Below, piece after piece: positions 48,761 through 57,146 of a stretch of DNA of 64,000 nucleotides. A program made the translations under genes and the position numbers. The notes below the pieces were generated by a model. The model worked only from the letters and a program-made list of their open reading frames with translations. It was not told where the DNA came from and ran no database searches. Source of the DNA: an uncultured Collinsella sp. (lineage in GTDB: Bacteria > Actinomycetota > Coriobacteriia > Coriobacteriales > Coriobacteriaceae); assembly GCA_900541235.1 (NCBI GenBank), contig UQIW01000004.1, forward strand, positions 39,855 through 103,854, given 5' to 3'. Each line of letters opens with the position of its first letter. The first letter of the stretch is position 1.

Positions 48761-49915
48761 ATGGTCGAGTGGATTGTTAAGCGTGCGCAGGGCGACCGTG
48801 CGCGTGTGGGCACGTTAGCTGGCGTGGTGTGTATTCTCGCCAATGTGGCACTATGCGCTGCGAAGGGCGTAATTGGCGTGCTGTCGGGATCGGTTTCGAT
48901 TGTGGCGGATGCCATGAACAACCTGTCCGATGCCAGCTCGAATATCGTGAGCGTGCTGGGCTTTAAGCTGGCGAGCAAGCCCGCCGACCCCGAGCATCCA
49001 TACGGCCATGGTCGCTACGAGTACCTCTCGGGTCTTGTCGTGGCGGCGCTCGTGCTTCTCATTGGCCTTGAACTGGTGAAGTCCTCGTTTGAGCGCATCA
49101 TCCACCCCGAACCTGTCGAGTTCTCGCTTGCCCTGGTGGCAGTCCTGGCGCTTTCGATGGTTGTTAAGCTGTGGATGGCGGCGCTCAACCAAAAACTCGG
49201 CGACCGTATCGAGTCCGAGACACTGCATGCGACTGCCCAGGATTCCAAGAACGATGTTCTTGCCACAGGCGCCGTGCTGGCATGTGCAATTGTTTCGCAG
49301 GTGACGCACATCAATCTTGACGCATGGGTCGGCCTTGCCGTTGGCGCCTATATTGGTTGGAGCGGCTTTGAACTTATTCAAGATACGGTGAGCCCGCTTT
49401 TGGGCCAGACGCCCGATCCTAAGCTGGTCAAGCACATTCGAGACAAGATCATGAGCTACCCCGGCGTTTTGGGCGTTCACGATCTGATGGTTCACGACTA
49501 CGGCCCGGGCAGGAAGTTTGCAAGCGCTCACGCCGAGATGGCAGCCGAGGCCAGCCCGCTGGAAAGTCACGACACGCTCGATAACATCGAGCAGGCGTTT
49601 AGGAACGAAGACGGCATGATTGTCACGCTCCATTACGACCCCATCGTGACCGACGATCCAAAGGTGGTGAGCATGCGTCTGCGCATCAACGCTATGGCTC
49701 AAGAGATCGATAGCCGCCTTTCGATTCATGATTTGCGCTGTGTGCCGGGCCCCACGCACACCAACGTGATCTTTGACTGCGTGCGTCCCTCGGATCTGCA
49801 GATGAGTGCCGAAGACTTAAAGCACGCGCTGGCACAACGGGTCGAATCGGAATATCCCAAGTCGATTGCCAAGATTACGATCGACGAAGACTACGTAGGG
49901 CATACCCACGAGTAG
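48761..49915 (+). CDS. Cation diffusion facilitator family transporter
   Basis: 384 aa. Exports divalent metals (Zn, Mn or Fe type) in exchange for protons. Six helices start at about 18; metal-site residues are visible in SIVADAMNNLSDASSN (helix 2) and HATAQDSKNDVLATG (helix 5). HPYGHGRYEYLSG is the helix 2-3 family motif. The C-terminal cytoplasmic domain (GVHDLMVHDYGPGRKFASAHAEM) continues with an extra about 80 residues. Metal specificity is unknown. Confidence 0.92.
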   Translation: MVEWIVKRAQGDRARVGTLAGVVCILANVALCAAKGVIGVLSGSVSIVADAMNNLSDASSNIVSVLGFKLASKPADPEHPYGHGRYEYLSGLVVAALVLLIGLELVKSSFERIIHPEPVEFSLALVAVLALSMVVKLWMAALNQKLGDRIESETLHATAQDSKNDVLATGAVLACAIVSQVTHINLDAWVGLAVGAYIGWSGFELIQDTVSPLLGQTPDPKLVKHIRDKIMSYPGVLGVHDLMVHDYGPGRKFASAHAEMAAEASPLESHDTLDNIEQAFRNEDGMIVTLHYDPIVTDDPKVVSMRLRINAMAQEIDSRLSIHDLRCVPGPTHTNVIFDCVRPSDLQMSAEDLKHALAQRVESEYPKSIAKITIDEDYVGHTHE

Positions 49916-49953
49916 GCCGCGCCGGCAAAGCAAGTTATGCAGAAGGGGAGAGC

Positions 49954-50580
49954 ATGAAGCGCCTATACCTACTCCGCCACGGTCAGACGGAGTTCAACGT
50001 CAAAAAGCTGGTCCAGGGCCGCTGCGATTCACCGCTGACCGGCCTGGGCCGTCAGCAGGCACGGGTGGCAGCCGCGTGGCTCAAAGCCCACAACGTCGTT
50101 CCCGACAAAGTGGTCTCTTCGCCCTTGGGCCGAGCCATGGACACAGCTCAGCTCGTTGCTACCGAACTCCTCGGTCCGGACGCCGCTGTCGAGCCCTGCG
50201 AAGGCATCATCGAGCGCTGCTACGGCACCTTCGAAGAAGGTCCCCACGATGCCCTCCCCACCGACGTCTGGGATCCGGGCGAGGACCTGGTCCCCTTCGG
50301 AGGAGAAGGAAGCCGCGCGTTGCAAGAGCGCATGGTGGACACCCTCACCAATATCATGGGCGCCGATGGTATCGAAACCCTCCTAGCAGTAAGCCACGGC
50401 AGCGCCAGCCGCCAATTCATCAAGGCTGCAGCCCCAGAGGGCTTCGAGCTCCCAACAAAACTCCCCAACTGCGCCATCATGATCTTCGATTTTGACGAAG
50501 AAGATTTGCAAGGAGAGAGCGACAGGCCCCAATGCAAGTTCACTCTCCAGCAAATAGTGGACCCCCAACAAAGTCATTAG
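49954..50580 (+). CDS. Histidine phosphatase family protein (phosphoglycerate mutase-like)
   Basis: 208 aa. RLYLLRHGQTEFN carries the phosphorylated His (about residue 8) and the second His is in AVSHGSASRQF. VSSPLGRAMDTAQ and Glu in CEGIIERCYGTFEE complete the site. More likely a phosphatase than glycolytic mutase given length. Codons in the last about 60 positions shift to CTA, GTA, CAA, AAA, ACA and GGA types that are scarce earlier. Directly precedes palindromic element 3. Confidence 0.88.
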   Translation: MKRLYLLRHGQTEFNVKKLVQGRCDSPLTGLGRQQARVAAAWLKAHNVVPDKVVSSPLGRAMDTAQLVATELLGPDAAVEPCEGIIERCYGTFEEGPHDALPTDVWDPGEDLVPFGGEGSRALQERMVDTLTNIMGADGIETLLAVSHGSASRQFIKAAAPEGFELPTKLPNCAIMIFDFDEEDLQGESDRPQCKFTLQQIVDPQQSH

Positions 50581-50625
50581 CCTGGGCGAGCAGAGTTAGG
50601 CAGACATCAACGTGTCGTCTCCCGA

Positions 50626-50762
50626 GCTTGGCAGAGGGGCGGCGAAATATATTAAGTTTGTCGCGAGTTCCGCACGCAAAGGAAAGCACTTAATGTGCTT
50701 TCCGTCTTGCGCAGGACTGTAGAGCAGCAAACTTAATACATTTCGCCGCTCCTCTGCCAAGC
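50626..50762. repeat. Palindromic element 3, upstream of rplC
   Basis: Arms 50626-50660 and 50728-50762 match at 33 of 35 positions. Further out, GCCTGGGC (50580-50587) faces GCCCAGGC (50761-50768). The core 50661-50727 is the same as in element 2 but for one base. Arms share only about nine bases (TTAAGTTTG) with element 2. It separates the histidine phosphatase gene from the rplC leader. Confidence 0.85.
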
Positions 50763-50820
50763 CCAGGCGACTCCACGCACTTTACCTGCGTAAACAATGT
50801 GAGTGAAATATGAATCTCGA

Positions 50821-50846
50821 TGGATACGCCCGCAGCCGTGTATACT
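50821..50846 (+). promoter_or_regulatory. Shared motif and -10 upstream of rplC
   Basis: GGATACGCCCGCAGCCGTG followed by TATACT (50841-50846), a plausible -10 without a recognisable -35. A near-identical stretch lies at 52686-52710 before rplB (22 of 25 positions), and a shorter match before rpsL. Confidence 0.5.
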
Positions 50847-50849
50847 AAA

Positions 50850-51029
50850 CAACTGTGTGTAACCAGGGGAGTATTCTGGCTGGACAAAATGCCTGCTTAA
50901 TAGGGTTGTCAGGTAGTCCGGACGCAATACAAGACTGGGGAGCACGTCGTGTAAGTAGTGGTCCTCTAGGGGCGTACGCTCGGTGGTGTACGCATTGTCC
51001 CAAGACCACGCGAGAGTTGGGATCATATC
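50850..51029 (+). promoter_or_regulatory. Structured rplC leader
   Basis: About 180 bases between the putative -10 and rplC contain a clear hairpin: GTGGTC (50958-50963) with GACCAC (51004-51009), enclosing GCGTAC/GTACGC. Further weaker pairings lie in 50860-50940. L4-type autoregulation of S10 operons works through such leaders, but the folding and ligand here are inferred. Confidence 0.45.
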
Positions 51030-51650
51030 TTGATCAGCATGATTCTCGGCCGCAAGATTGGCATGACCCAGGTTTGGGACGAGGACGACAACGTCGTTCC
51101 CGTCACGGTCATCCAGGCTGGCCCCTGCGCTGTCTCGCAGGTTAAAACTCAGGCAACCGACGGCTATGACGCCGTCCAGATCGGTTTCGGCGACATCAAG
51201 GCCAAGAACGTGAACAAGCCCATGGCTGGTCACTTCGCCAAGGCTGGCGTCGAGCCTGTTCGCTTCCTTCGTGAGGTCCGCGTCGAGAACGGCGAGGAGC
51301 ACAAGGTCGGCGAGGTCGTCACCGTCGCTGATTTCGCTGATGTCGAGAAGGTCGACGTCATCGGTACCTCCAAGGGTAAGGGCTTCCAGGGTCGCATCAA
51401 GCGCTGGGGTCAGCGCCGCGGTCCTATGACGCATGGTTCTCACTTCCAGCGTCACCCCGGTTCTATCGGTCAGTGCGCCTATCCTGCGCGCGTCCTCAAG
51501 GGCGTCAAGATGGCCGGTCACATGGGTAACGAGCGCGTTACCGTCAAGAACCTTTCCGTTGTCCGCATCGATGCCGAGCAGAACCTCATCTTGGTCAAGG
51601 GCGCTGTCCCGGGTGCCAAGAATGGTCTCGTCGCCATCCGTATGGCCTAA
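51030..51650 (+). CDS. rplC: 50S ribosomal protein L3
   Basis: 206 aa, early 23S-binding assembly protein. LGRKIGMTQVWDEDDNVVPVTVIQAGPC and the GFQGRIKRWGQRRGPMTHGS loop toward the peptidyl-transferase centre are typical. The start is taken as TTG at 51030: it gives the family's four residues before ILGRKIGMTQ and follows GGGA by seven bases. The ATG at 51039 has no ribosome site. First gene of this cluster; rpsJ is absent upstream. Confidence 0.95.
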   Translation: MISMILGRKIGMTQVWDEDDNVVPVTVIQAGPCAVSQVKTQATDGYDAVQIGFGDIKAKNVNKPMAGHFAKAGVEPVRFLREVRVENGEEHKVGEVVTVADFADVEKVDVIGTSKGKGFQGRIKRWGQRRGPMTHGSHFQRHPGSIGQCAYPARVLKGVKMAGHMGNERVTVKNLSVVRIDAEQNLILVKGAVPGAKNGLVAIRMA

Positions 51651-51696
51651 GGGCCCAGCCCATTTAGCCCAGCGTCATACCAAGGAGAACACTTAA

Positions 51697-52323
51697 ATGG
51701 CAAAGTTTGAAGTAAAGAACAGCGAGGGCAAGAAGGTCGCCGAGGCCGAGCTCGCCGCTGAGGTGTACGGCATCGAGCCGAACATCCACGTTATGCACCA
51801 CATCGTCAAGTGCCAGATGGCCTCTTGGCGTCAGGGCACCCAGTCCGCTAAGGGCCGCTCTGAGGTTTCCGGTGGCGGCAAGAAGCCTTGGCGTCAGAAG
51901 GGCACCGGCCGTGCCCGCCAGGGTTCCATCCGTGCTGCCCAGTGGCGTCACGGTGGCGTTGTCTTCGCCCCCAAGCCCCGTTCCTACGCTAAGCGTATGA
52001 ACAACAAGGAGGTCAAGCTGGCTATGCGCTCCGCGCTGTCCGCCAAGCTGGCCGATGGCGAGCTCGTACTCGTCGACGACTACGGCTTCGAGAAGCCTTC
52101 CACCAAGGCTGCCGTCGCCATGCTCAAGGCTCTCAGCCTTGAGGGCAAGCGTCTGACCATCATCGTTCGCGATGAGGACGTCAACGCCTACCTGTCGTTC
52201 CGCAACATTCCCAAGACGTTCATCATCACCGCTGACGAGGCCAACACCTACGATCTCGTCAACAACAACGCTGTGCTGATGCCCGCCGACATCGCCGCTC
52301 ACTTCGGGGAGGTGCTTGCATAA
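51697..52323 (+). CDS. rplD: 50S ribosomal protein L4
   Basis: 208 aa. Lines the peptide exit tunnel and in many bacteria represses its own operon. Tunnel loop around GRSEVSGGGKKPWRQKGTGRARQGSIRAAQWRHGG is intact. AAGGAGA precedes the ATG; rplW starts immediately after the stop. Confidence 0.97.
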   Translation: MAKFEVKNSEGKKVAEAELAAEVYGIEPNIHVMHHIVKCQMASWRQGTQSAKGRSEVSGGGKKPWRQKGTGRARQGSIRAAQWRHGGVVFAPKPRSYAKRMNNKEVKLAMRSALSAKLADGELVLVDDYGFEKPSTKAAVAMLKALSLEGKRLTIIVRDEDVNAYLSFRNIPKTFIITADEANTYDLVNNNAVLMPADIAAHFGEVLA

Positions 52324-52611
52324 ATGACCGCCCACGAGATCATCATCCGTCCGATCGTGTCCGAGCGTTCCTTCTCCGGCATGGAGCTGAACAAGTACAC
52401 GTTCGAGGTCGCCAAGGATGCTAACAAGTATCAGATCAAGGACGCTGTCGAGGAGATCTTCGGCGTCAAGGTCGTTCGCGTGAACACCCTGACGGTCAAG
52501 CCCAAGACCAAGCGCGTGCGCTATGTCGCCGGCAAGACCCGTTCTTGGAAGAAGGCCATCGTCACGCTGGCCGAGGGCGACACCATCGAGGTCTTTGGCA
52601 ACCAGGCCTAA
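52324..52611 (+). CDS. rplW: 50S ribosomal protein L23
   Basis: 95 aa, at the tunnel exit where SRP and trigger factor dock. EIIIRPIVSERSFSGMELNKYTFEV start and PKTKRVRYVAGKTRSWKKAIVTLAEGDTIEVF end are typical. A 180-base gap follows before rplB. Confidence 0.96.
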   Translation: MTAHEIIIRPIVSERSFSGMELNKYTFEVAKDANKYQIKDAVEEIFGVKVVRVNTLTVKPKTKRVRYVAGKTRSWKKAIVTLAEGDTIEVFGNQA

Positions 52612-52629
52612 GACTCGCTGCTGTTGAGT

Positions 52630-52710
52630 GAGCTCATGCCTCCCAAATAGGGGAGGCGGGAGCTCAAGGTTTTGGGCGTATAAAATGGACACGCCCGGAA
52701 CCGTGTATAC
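52630..52710 (+). promoter_or_regulatory. rplW-rplB gap: hairpin and shared motif
   Basis: A hairpin GAGCTC-GCCTCCC with GGGAGGC-GAGCTC (52630-52665) is followed by the sequence shared with the rplC leader (52686-52710). The hairpin may terminate or attenuate; the motif may mark a second promoter for rplB onward. A TATAAA lies at 52679-52684. Confidence 0.45.
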
Positions 52711-52790
52711 GTCCGGTGTCATCGCACCCGAGGCAGAACCTCGAATCCCTGTCTGCGATGGCTAACGGATTCCTATTGAAAGGGATTGTA

Positions 52791-53621
52791 ATGGCTGTAA
52801 AGCACCTTAAGCCGACCTCCGCTGGTAGGCGTTGGCAGACGATCTCCGACTTCTCCGAGATCACCTGCACCAAGCCCGAGAAGTCTCTTCTCGAGCCCTT
52901 GCCCAAGAAGGCCGGTCGTAACAACAACGGCCGCATCACCACCCGCCACCAGGGCGGCGGCGTGAAGCGTCGTTACCGCGTGATCGACTTCAAGCGCAAC
53001 AAGGACGGCGTGCCCGCCAAGGTTGCCACGATCGAGTACGATCCGAACCGTTCCGCTCGCATCGCTCTGCTGCACTACGCTGACGGTGAGAAGCGCTACA
53101 TCCTGGCCCCCAAGGGTCTCGAGGTCGGTCAGACCATCATGTCCGGTTCTGACGCCGACATCAAGCCGGGCAACGCTCTGCCCCTCGCCGACATCCCCGT
53201 CGGTACGCTCATCCACGCCGTCGAGTTCCAGCCGGGCAAGGGCGCTGCTATCGCCCGTTCCGCCGGTAACTCCTGCCAGCTGATGGGTAAGGAGGGCAAG
53301 TACGCCATCGTCCGTATGCCTTCCTCTGAGATGCGCCGCATCCTCGTTACCTGCCGCGCCACCGTCGGTGAGGTCGGCAACGCCGATCACTCCAACATCG
53401 TCATCGGCAAGGCCGGCCGTAAGCGTCACATGAACGTGCGCCCGACCGTCCGCGGTACCGTCATGAACCCTGTCGACCACCCGCACGGCGGTGGCGAGGG
53501 CAAGAACCACACCTCTGGTCGTCCCTCCGTTACCCCCTGGGGTAAGCCGACGAAGGGCCTTCGTACGCGCAAGAAGAAGAAGGTCTCGAACCAGCACATC
53601 ATTCGTCGCCGTAAGAAGTAA
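52791..53621 (+). CDS. rplB: 50S ribosomal protein L2
   Basis: 276 aa, near the peptidyl-transferase centre. Typical VKHLKPTSAGRRWQTISDF start, NNNGRITTRHQGGGVKRRYR, and the catalytic-site loop HPHGGGEGKN (His near residue 230). ATG 52791 with AAGGGA; the open frame from 52716 is the leader. Confidence 0.97.
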   Translation: MAVKHLKPTSAGRRWQTISDFSEITCTKPEKSLLEPLPKKAGRNNNGRITTRHQGGGVKRRYRVIDFKRNKDGVPAKVATIEYDPNRSARIALLHYADGEKRYILAPKGLEVGQTIMSGSDADIKPGNALPLADIPVGTLIHAVEFQPGKGAAIARSAGNSCQLMGKEGKYAIVRMPSSEMRRILVTCRATVGEVGNADHSNIVIGKAGRKRHMNVRPTVRGTVMNPVDHPHGGGEGKNHTSGRPSVTPWGKPTKGLRTRKKKKVSNQHIIRRRKK

Positions 53622-53653
53622 TTTCGGATACCGAGTTTTAGGAGAAAGCACTT

Positions 53654-53914
53654 ATGAGCAGAAGTCTCAAAAAGGGCCCGTTCGTGGAGACTCGCCTTCT
53701 CTCGCGTATCACCGCGATGAACGAGGCTGGCAAGAAGGACGTCGTGAAGACCTGGTCCCGCGCGTCCACCATCTTCCCCGAGATGGTTGGTCACACCATC
53801 GCCGTCCACGACGGCCGCAAGCATGTGCCCGTGTATGTTACCGAGTCCATGGTTGGTCACAAGCTCGGCGAGTTCGCGCCGACTCGTACGTTCCGTGGCC
53901 ACAAGGCCAAATAG
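53654..53914 (+). CDS. rpsS: 30S ribosomal protein S19
   Basis: 86 aa, 30S head protein beside S13. SRSLKKGPFVETRLL start, TIFPEMVGHTIAVHDGRKHVPVYV and GEFAPTRTFRGHKAK end. AGGAGAAA precedes the ATG. Confidence 0.96.
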   Translation: MSRSLKKGPFVETRLLSRITAMNEAGKKDVVKTWSRASTIFPEMVGHTIAVHDGRKHVPVYVTESMVGHKLGEFAPTRTFRGHKAK

Positions 53915-53928
53915 GGGGTTAACCGTAA

Positions 53929-54300
53929 ATGGCAACTAAGTCTATTGAAACTGAGGCCACCGAGGTTCGCGCCGTCGCTAAGTACGTGCGTGTTTCCCCC
54001 AGCAAGGCCCGCCTGGTGGTCGATCTGATCCGCCGCAAGCCTGTCGCTCAGGCCTTCGACATCCTCCACTTCTGCGACCGCGCCGTCGCCGTGGATGTCG
54101 AGAAGGTTCTCCGTTCCGCCGTTGCGAACGCCGAGAACAACAACGGTCTGCGTGCCGACAACCTGGTTGTCGCCGCTGCCTATGTTGACGAGGGTCCGAC
54201 GCTTAAGCGCATCCGTCCCCGCGCCAAGGGTTCCGCTTCTCGCATTCTGAAGCGTACTTCCCACATCACCGTCGTCGTTGCTCCTCGAAAGGAGGCGTAA
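53929..54300 (+). CDS. rplV: 50S ribosomal protein L22
   Basis: 123 aa; beta-hairpin lines the exit tunnel. AKYVRVSPSKARLVVDLIRRKPV, NNGLRADNLVVAAAYVDEGPTLKRIRPRAKGSA. Slightly extended N-terminus (about ten residues). Six bases separate it from rpsC. Confidence 0.96.
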   Translation: MATKSIETEATEVRAVAKYVRVSPSKARLVVDLIRRKPVAQAFDILHFCDRAVAVDVEKVLRSAVANAENNNGLRADNLVVAAAYVDEGPTLKRIRPRAKGSASRILKRTSHITVVVAPRKEA

Positions 54301-54306
54301 AGCTGT

Positions 54307-55017
54307 ATGGGTCAGAAAGTCTACCCCACCGGCTTCCGTCTTGGCATCACCGAGAACTGGCGCTCCCGCTGGTTCGCAGAGAAGGATTACGCTAAGACCC
54401 TCGGTAACGATCTCGAGATCCGCAAGTACCTCGAGAAGCGTCTTTCCCGCGCAGCTGTCTCCCGCGTCGAGATCGAGCGCGCTGGCGACAAGGTGAAGGT
54501 CATCATCCTCACCGCTCGCCCCGGCGTTGTCATCGGTAAGAAGGGTGCCGAGATCGATACCCTCCGCACCGAGCTCGAGAAGGTCGCTGGCGTCTCCAAG
54601 GGCCAGCTCTCCGTCGACGTTGTCGAGATCAAGCGCCCCGAGCTCGACGCCAACCTCGTTGCTCAGTCTATCGCCGAGCAGCTCGAGGGCCGCGTTGCCT
54701 TCCGTCGCGCTATGCGCAAGGCTGTCCAGTCCGCCCGCAAGGCCGGCGCTAAGGGCATCCGTATCCAGTGCTCCGGTCGTCTCGGCGGTGCCGAGATGGG
54801 CCGTCGTGAGTGGTACCGCGAGGGTCGCGTGCCTCTGCACACCCTCCGTGCCAAGATCGACTACGGCACGGCTGTCGCCAGCACCACCATGGGCGCTTGC
54901 GGCGTGAAGGTCTGGATCTACCTGGGCGAGAAGCTCCCGGGCCAGCCTGTTCCCAACCCTGCACTCGAGGGCTCTTCCCGTCCTCGTCGTCGTAACTCCG
55001 AGAGGAGGGGTCAGTAG
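54307..55017 (+). CDS. rpsC: 30S ribosomal protein S3
   Basis: 236 aa, mRNA-entry protein. GQKVYPTGFRLGITENWRSRWFA start, KH motif VVIGKKGAEIDTLR (GxxG-type loop GKKG), and RRAMRKAVQSARKAGAKGIRIQ. The stop shares one base with the rplP start. Confidence 0.97.
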   Translation: MGQKVYPTGFRLGITENWRSRWFAEKDYAKTLGNDLEIRKYLEKRLSRAAVSRVEIERAGDKVKVIILTARPGVVIGKKGAEIDTLRTELEKVAGVSKGQLSVDVVEIKRPELDANLVAQSIAEQLEGRVAFRRAMRKAVQSARKAGAKGIRIQCSGRLGGAEMGRREWYREGRVPLHTLRAKIDYGTAVASTTMGACGVKVWIYLGEKLPGQPVPNPALEGSSRPRRRNSERRGQ

Positions 55018-55520
55018 TGCTTGCCCCTAAGCGTATTCTTCACCGCAAGGTGCAGCGTGGCTCCATGAAGGGCCAGGCCAAGGGTAATACCGAGCTGCAT
55101 TTCGGCGAGTTTGGTATCCAGGCTCTCGAGGCCCATTGGATCACCAACCGTCAGATCGAGGCCGCTCGTATTGCCATGACTCGCTACATGAAGCGTGGCG
55201 GTCGTGTCTACATCACGATCTTCCCCGATAAGCCCATCACCAAGAAGCCTGCCGAGACTCGCATGGGTTCTGGTAAGGGTAACCCCGAGGAGTGGGTGGC
55301 CGTCGTCAAGCCCGGCCGCATCATGTTCGAGGTCAAGGGTGTTCCCGAGGAGGTCGCTCGCGAGGCTCTGCGTCTTGCGCAGCACAAGCTCCCCATCAAG
55401 ACCAAGATTGTTGCTGCCAAGAACGCTGAGCAGCGCATCGAGAAGGAGATGGCTGAGGAGGCCGCTCTCGAGGCCAAGTGGGCTGCTGAGGACGCCGCCG
55501 CCGCCAAGGAGGAGAACTAA
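55017..55520 (+). CDS. rplP: 50S ribosomal protein L16
   Basis: 167 aa, at the A-site. LAPKRILHRKVQRGSMKG start and the MGSGKGNPEEWVAVVKPGRIMFEV core are typical. The C-terminus is about 25-30 residues longer than the usual 137-144 aa family length and is Ala/Glu-rich (ending AAAKEEN). GTG start at 55017 overlaps the rpsC stop by one base; its stop overlaps the rpmC start by one base. Confidence 0.96.
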   Translation: MLAPKRILHRKVQRGSMKGQAKGNTELHFGEFGIQALEAHWITNRQIEAARIAMTRYMKRGGRVYITIFPDKPITKKPAETRMGSGKGNPEEWVAVVKPGRIMFEVKGVPEEVAREALRLAQHKLPIKTKIVAAKNAEQRIEKEMAEEAALEAKWAAEDAAAAKEEN

Positions 55521-55735
55521 TGAAGCCCGCAGAGATTCGTGAGCTCTCGGACGCTCAGCTCGTTGAGAAGCTGAAGGAAATGCGCGCCGAGCTCTTTAAC
55601 CTTCGTTTCCAGATGGCCACCAGCCAGCTGGACAACACCGCTCGCGTCAACACCGTGAAGAAGGACATCGCTCGCGTCCTCACGGAGCAGCGCGCCCGCG
55701 AGATCGCAGCGGAGAAGTCCGCTGTCGCCGAGTAG
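55520..55735 (+). CDS. rpmC: 50S ribosomal protein L29
   Basis: 71 aa, two-helix protein at the tunnel exit. KPAEIRELSDAQLVEKLKEMRAELFNLRFQMATSQLDN is typical. The start overlaps the rplP stop by one base. Confidence 0.95.
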   Translation: MKPAEIRELSDAQLVEKLKEMRAELFNLRFQMATSQLDNTARVNTVKKDIARVLTEQRAREIAAEKSAVAE

Positions 55736-55751
55736 GACCTAAGGAGAGAAC

Positions 55752-56012
55752 ATGACTGATTCGCGTAACTCGCGTAAGGTCCGTACGGGTGTCGTTACCT
55801 CCGTCTCCGGTGCCAAGACCATTGTTGTCACCATCACCGAGCGCAAGCGTCACCCCAAGTACGGCAAGATGATGACCAGCTCCAAGAAGCTGCACGCTCA
55901 CGACGAGGAGTGCACGGCTGGCGTGGGCGACACCGTCCGCGTTATGGAGACCCGTCCTATGTCCAAGATGAAGCGTTGGCGCCTCATCGAGGTCGTCGAG
56001 CGCGCTAAATAA
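55752..56012 (+). CDS. rpsQ: 30S ribosomal protein S17
   Basis: 86 aa, primary 16S-binding OB-fold protein. RKVRTGVVTSVSGAKTIVVTI, KRHPKYGKMMTSSKKLHAHDE, and RPMSKMKRWRLIEVVE. AAGGAGA precedes the ATG. A structured 118-base gap follows. Confidence 0.96.
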   Translation: MTDSRNSRKVRTGVVTSVSGAKTIVVTITERKRHPKYGKMMTSSKKLHAHDEECTAGVGDTVRVMETRPMSKMKRWRLIEVVERAK

Positions 56013-56039
56013 GCAGTCGCTCTTACGACTTGTACGTTT

Positions 56040-56105
56040 CCGAAGATGTGCGTATGCCTGGCTTGCATACCACGGGCCGCATAAAGGCTGCGCACCTCTC
56101 TTCGG
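56040..56105 (+). promoter_or_regulatory. Structured rpsQ-rplN intercistronic region
   Basis: Nested pairings: CCGAAGA (56040-56046) with TCTTCGG (56099-56105), then GTGC (56048-56051) with GCAC (56092-56095), and a hairpin GTATGC (56052-56057) with GCATAC (56065-56070). The layout suggests a closed multi-branch RNA ahead of rplN. No known leader is assigned. Confidence 0.5.
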
Positions 56106-56130
56106 TTCTTAGTTCGGAGGAACATCTACC

Positions 56131-56499
56131 ATGATTCAGATGCAAACCATGCTGAACGTCGCCGACAACTCCGGCGCTCGCAAGATTCGCTGCATCAAGG
56201 TGCTTGGCGGTTCCAAGCGTCGTTATGCAGGCATCGGCGATGTGTTCATCGGTGCTGTCCAGGAGGCTACCCCTGGCGCCAACGTCAAGAAGAAGGACGT
56301 TGTCCGTTGCGTCGTCGTTCGCACCGTTAAGGAGATCCGCCGCAAGGATGGCTCCTACATTCGCTTTGATGAGAACGCCTGCGTTGTCATCAACAACGAT
56401 GGTTCGCCCGTCGGTACCCGTATCTTCGGGCCCGTCGCTCGCGAGCTTCGTGACAAGAAGTACATGAAGATCGTCTCGCTCGCTCCCGAGACCCTGTAG
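56131..56499 (+). CDS. rplN: 50S ribosomal protein L14
   Basis: 122 aa, intersubunit bridge protein. MIQMQTMLNVADNSGARKIRCIKVLGGSKRRYA start, GPVARELRDKKYMKIVSLAPETL end. GGAGG precedes the ATG; rplX follows at 13 bases. Confidence 0.97.
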   Translation: MIQMQTMLNVADNSGARKIRCIKVLGGSKRRYAGIGDVFIGAVQEATPGANVKKKDVVRCVVVRTVKEIRRKDGSYIRFDENACVVINNDGSPVGTRIFGPVARELRDKKYMKIVSLAPETL

Positions 56500-56512
56500 T
56501 TAGGGGAGATAT

Positions 56513-56818
56513 ATGTATATCAAGAAGGGCGATAAGGTCCAGGTTCTCTCTGGTAAGGATCGCGGCAAGCAGGGCGTTGTCCTGCGTGCTCTCCCCGCCG
56601 AGAACAAGGTCGTTGTCGAGGGCGTTTCGGTCGTCAAGAAGGCCGTCAAGCCCAACGCTGCCAACCAGCAGGGCGGCATCGTTTCGCAGGAGGCTCCCAT
56701 CGACGCCTCCAACGTCAATCTCGTTTGCCCCGAGTGCGGTAAGGTTACCCGCGTCGGTCACGAGAAGGACGGCAAGAACAAGCTGCGCGTCTGCAAGAAG
56801 TGCGGCCACAAGTTCTAA
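56513..56818 (+). CDS. rplX: 50S ribosomal protein L24
   Basis: 101 aa, 50S assembly initiator. MYIKKGDKVQVLSGKDRGKQGVVL (KOW) and a C-terminal pair of CxxC motifs (CPECGK, CKKCGHKF). In most bacteria rplE, rpsN, rpsH and rplF follow; here a strong terminator and an unrelated gene follow, so the spc part is cut at this point. Confidence 0.96.
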   Translation: MYIKKGDKVQVLSGKDRGKQGVVLRALPAENKVVVEGVSVVKKAVKPNAANQQGGIVSQEAPIDASNVNLVCPECGKVTRVGHEKDGKNKLRVCKKCGHKF

Positions 56819-56845
56819 GCTGCCCGCAACATCAAGTTGCTAGCA

Positions 56846-56880
56846 AAGGCCCGGATGCCACGGCACCCGGGCCTTTTTCT
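56846..56880 (+). terminator. Terminator of the rplC-rplX operon
   Basis: AAGGCCCGG pairs with CCGGGCCTT around an inner GCC/GGC pairing, followed by TTTTTCT. Confidence 0.9.
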
Positions 56881-57146
56881 ATCCCCACTCATTTGGGACA
56901 GACTTAAATGAGTACCCTAACTGGGTAAGCATAAATGAGCGGGTCGTGCTGTATAAATTGCTTGTGTGCGCGTTTATGCGCGTTAGATTGCGTTTAATTA
57001 CGCACCTATGCGTATATATGCGCCGTTTACGGGGCAATAATGACCGTTTAGCGGTGAGATACGCAAAAACGCGCACAAACGCGCGTGTTTGTGCGAATAT
57101 AGAGCTGTCAGAAATGCAAGACGTTCTATGACACAGGAGACACATA
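56881..57146 (+). promoter_or_regulatory. Promoter region of the oxidoreductase-DeoR operon, with palindrome array
   Basis: This AT-rich 266-base gap holds many GCG-TTT/AAA-CGC half-sites (56975-57095) and one clear palindrome: CGCACAAAC (57072-57080), six bases, GTTTGTGCG (57087-57095). TATAGA at 57098-57103 is a possible -10 directly downstream, so a bound repressor would block the -35 region. The DeoR protein encoded two genes on is the obvious candidate. Confidence 0.5.
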
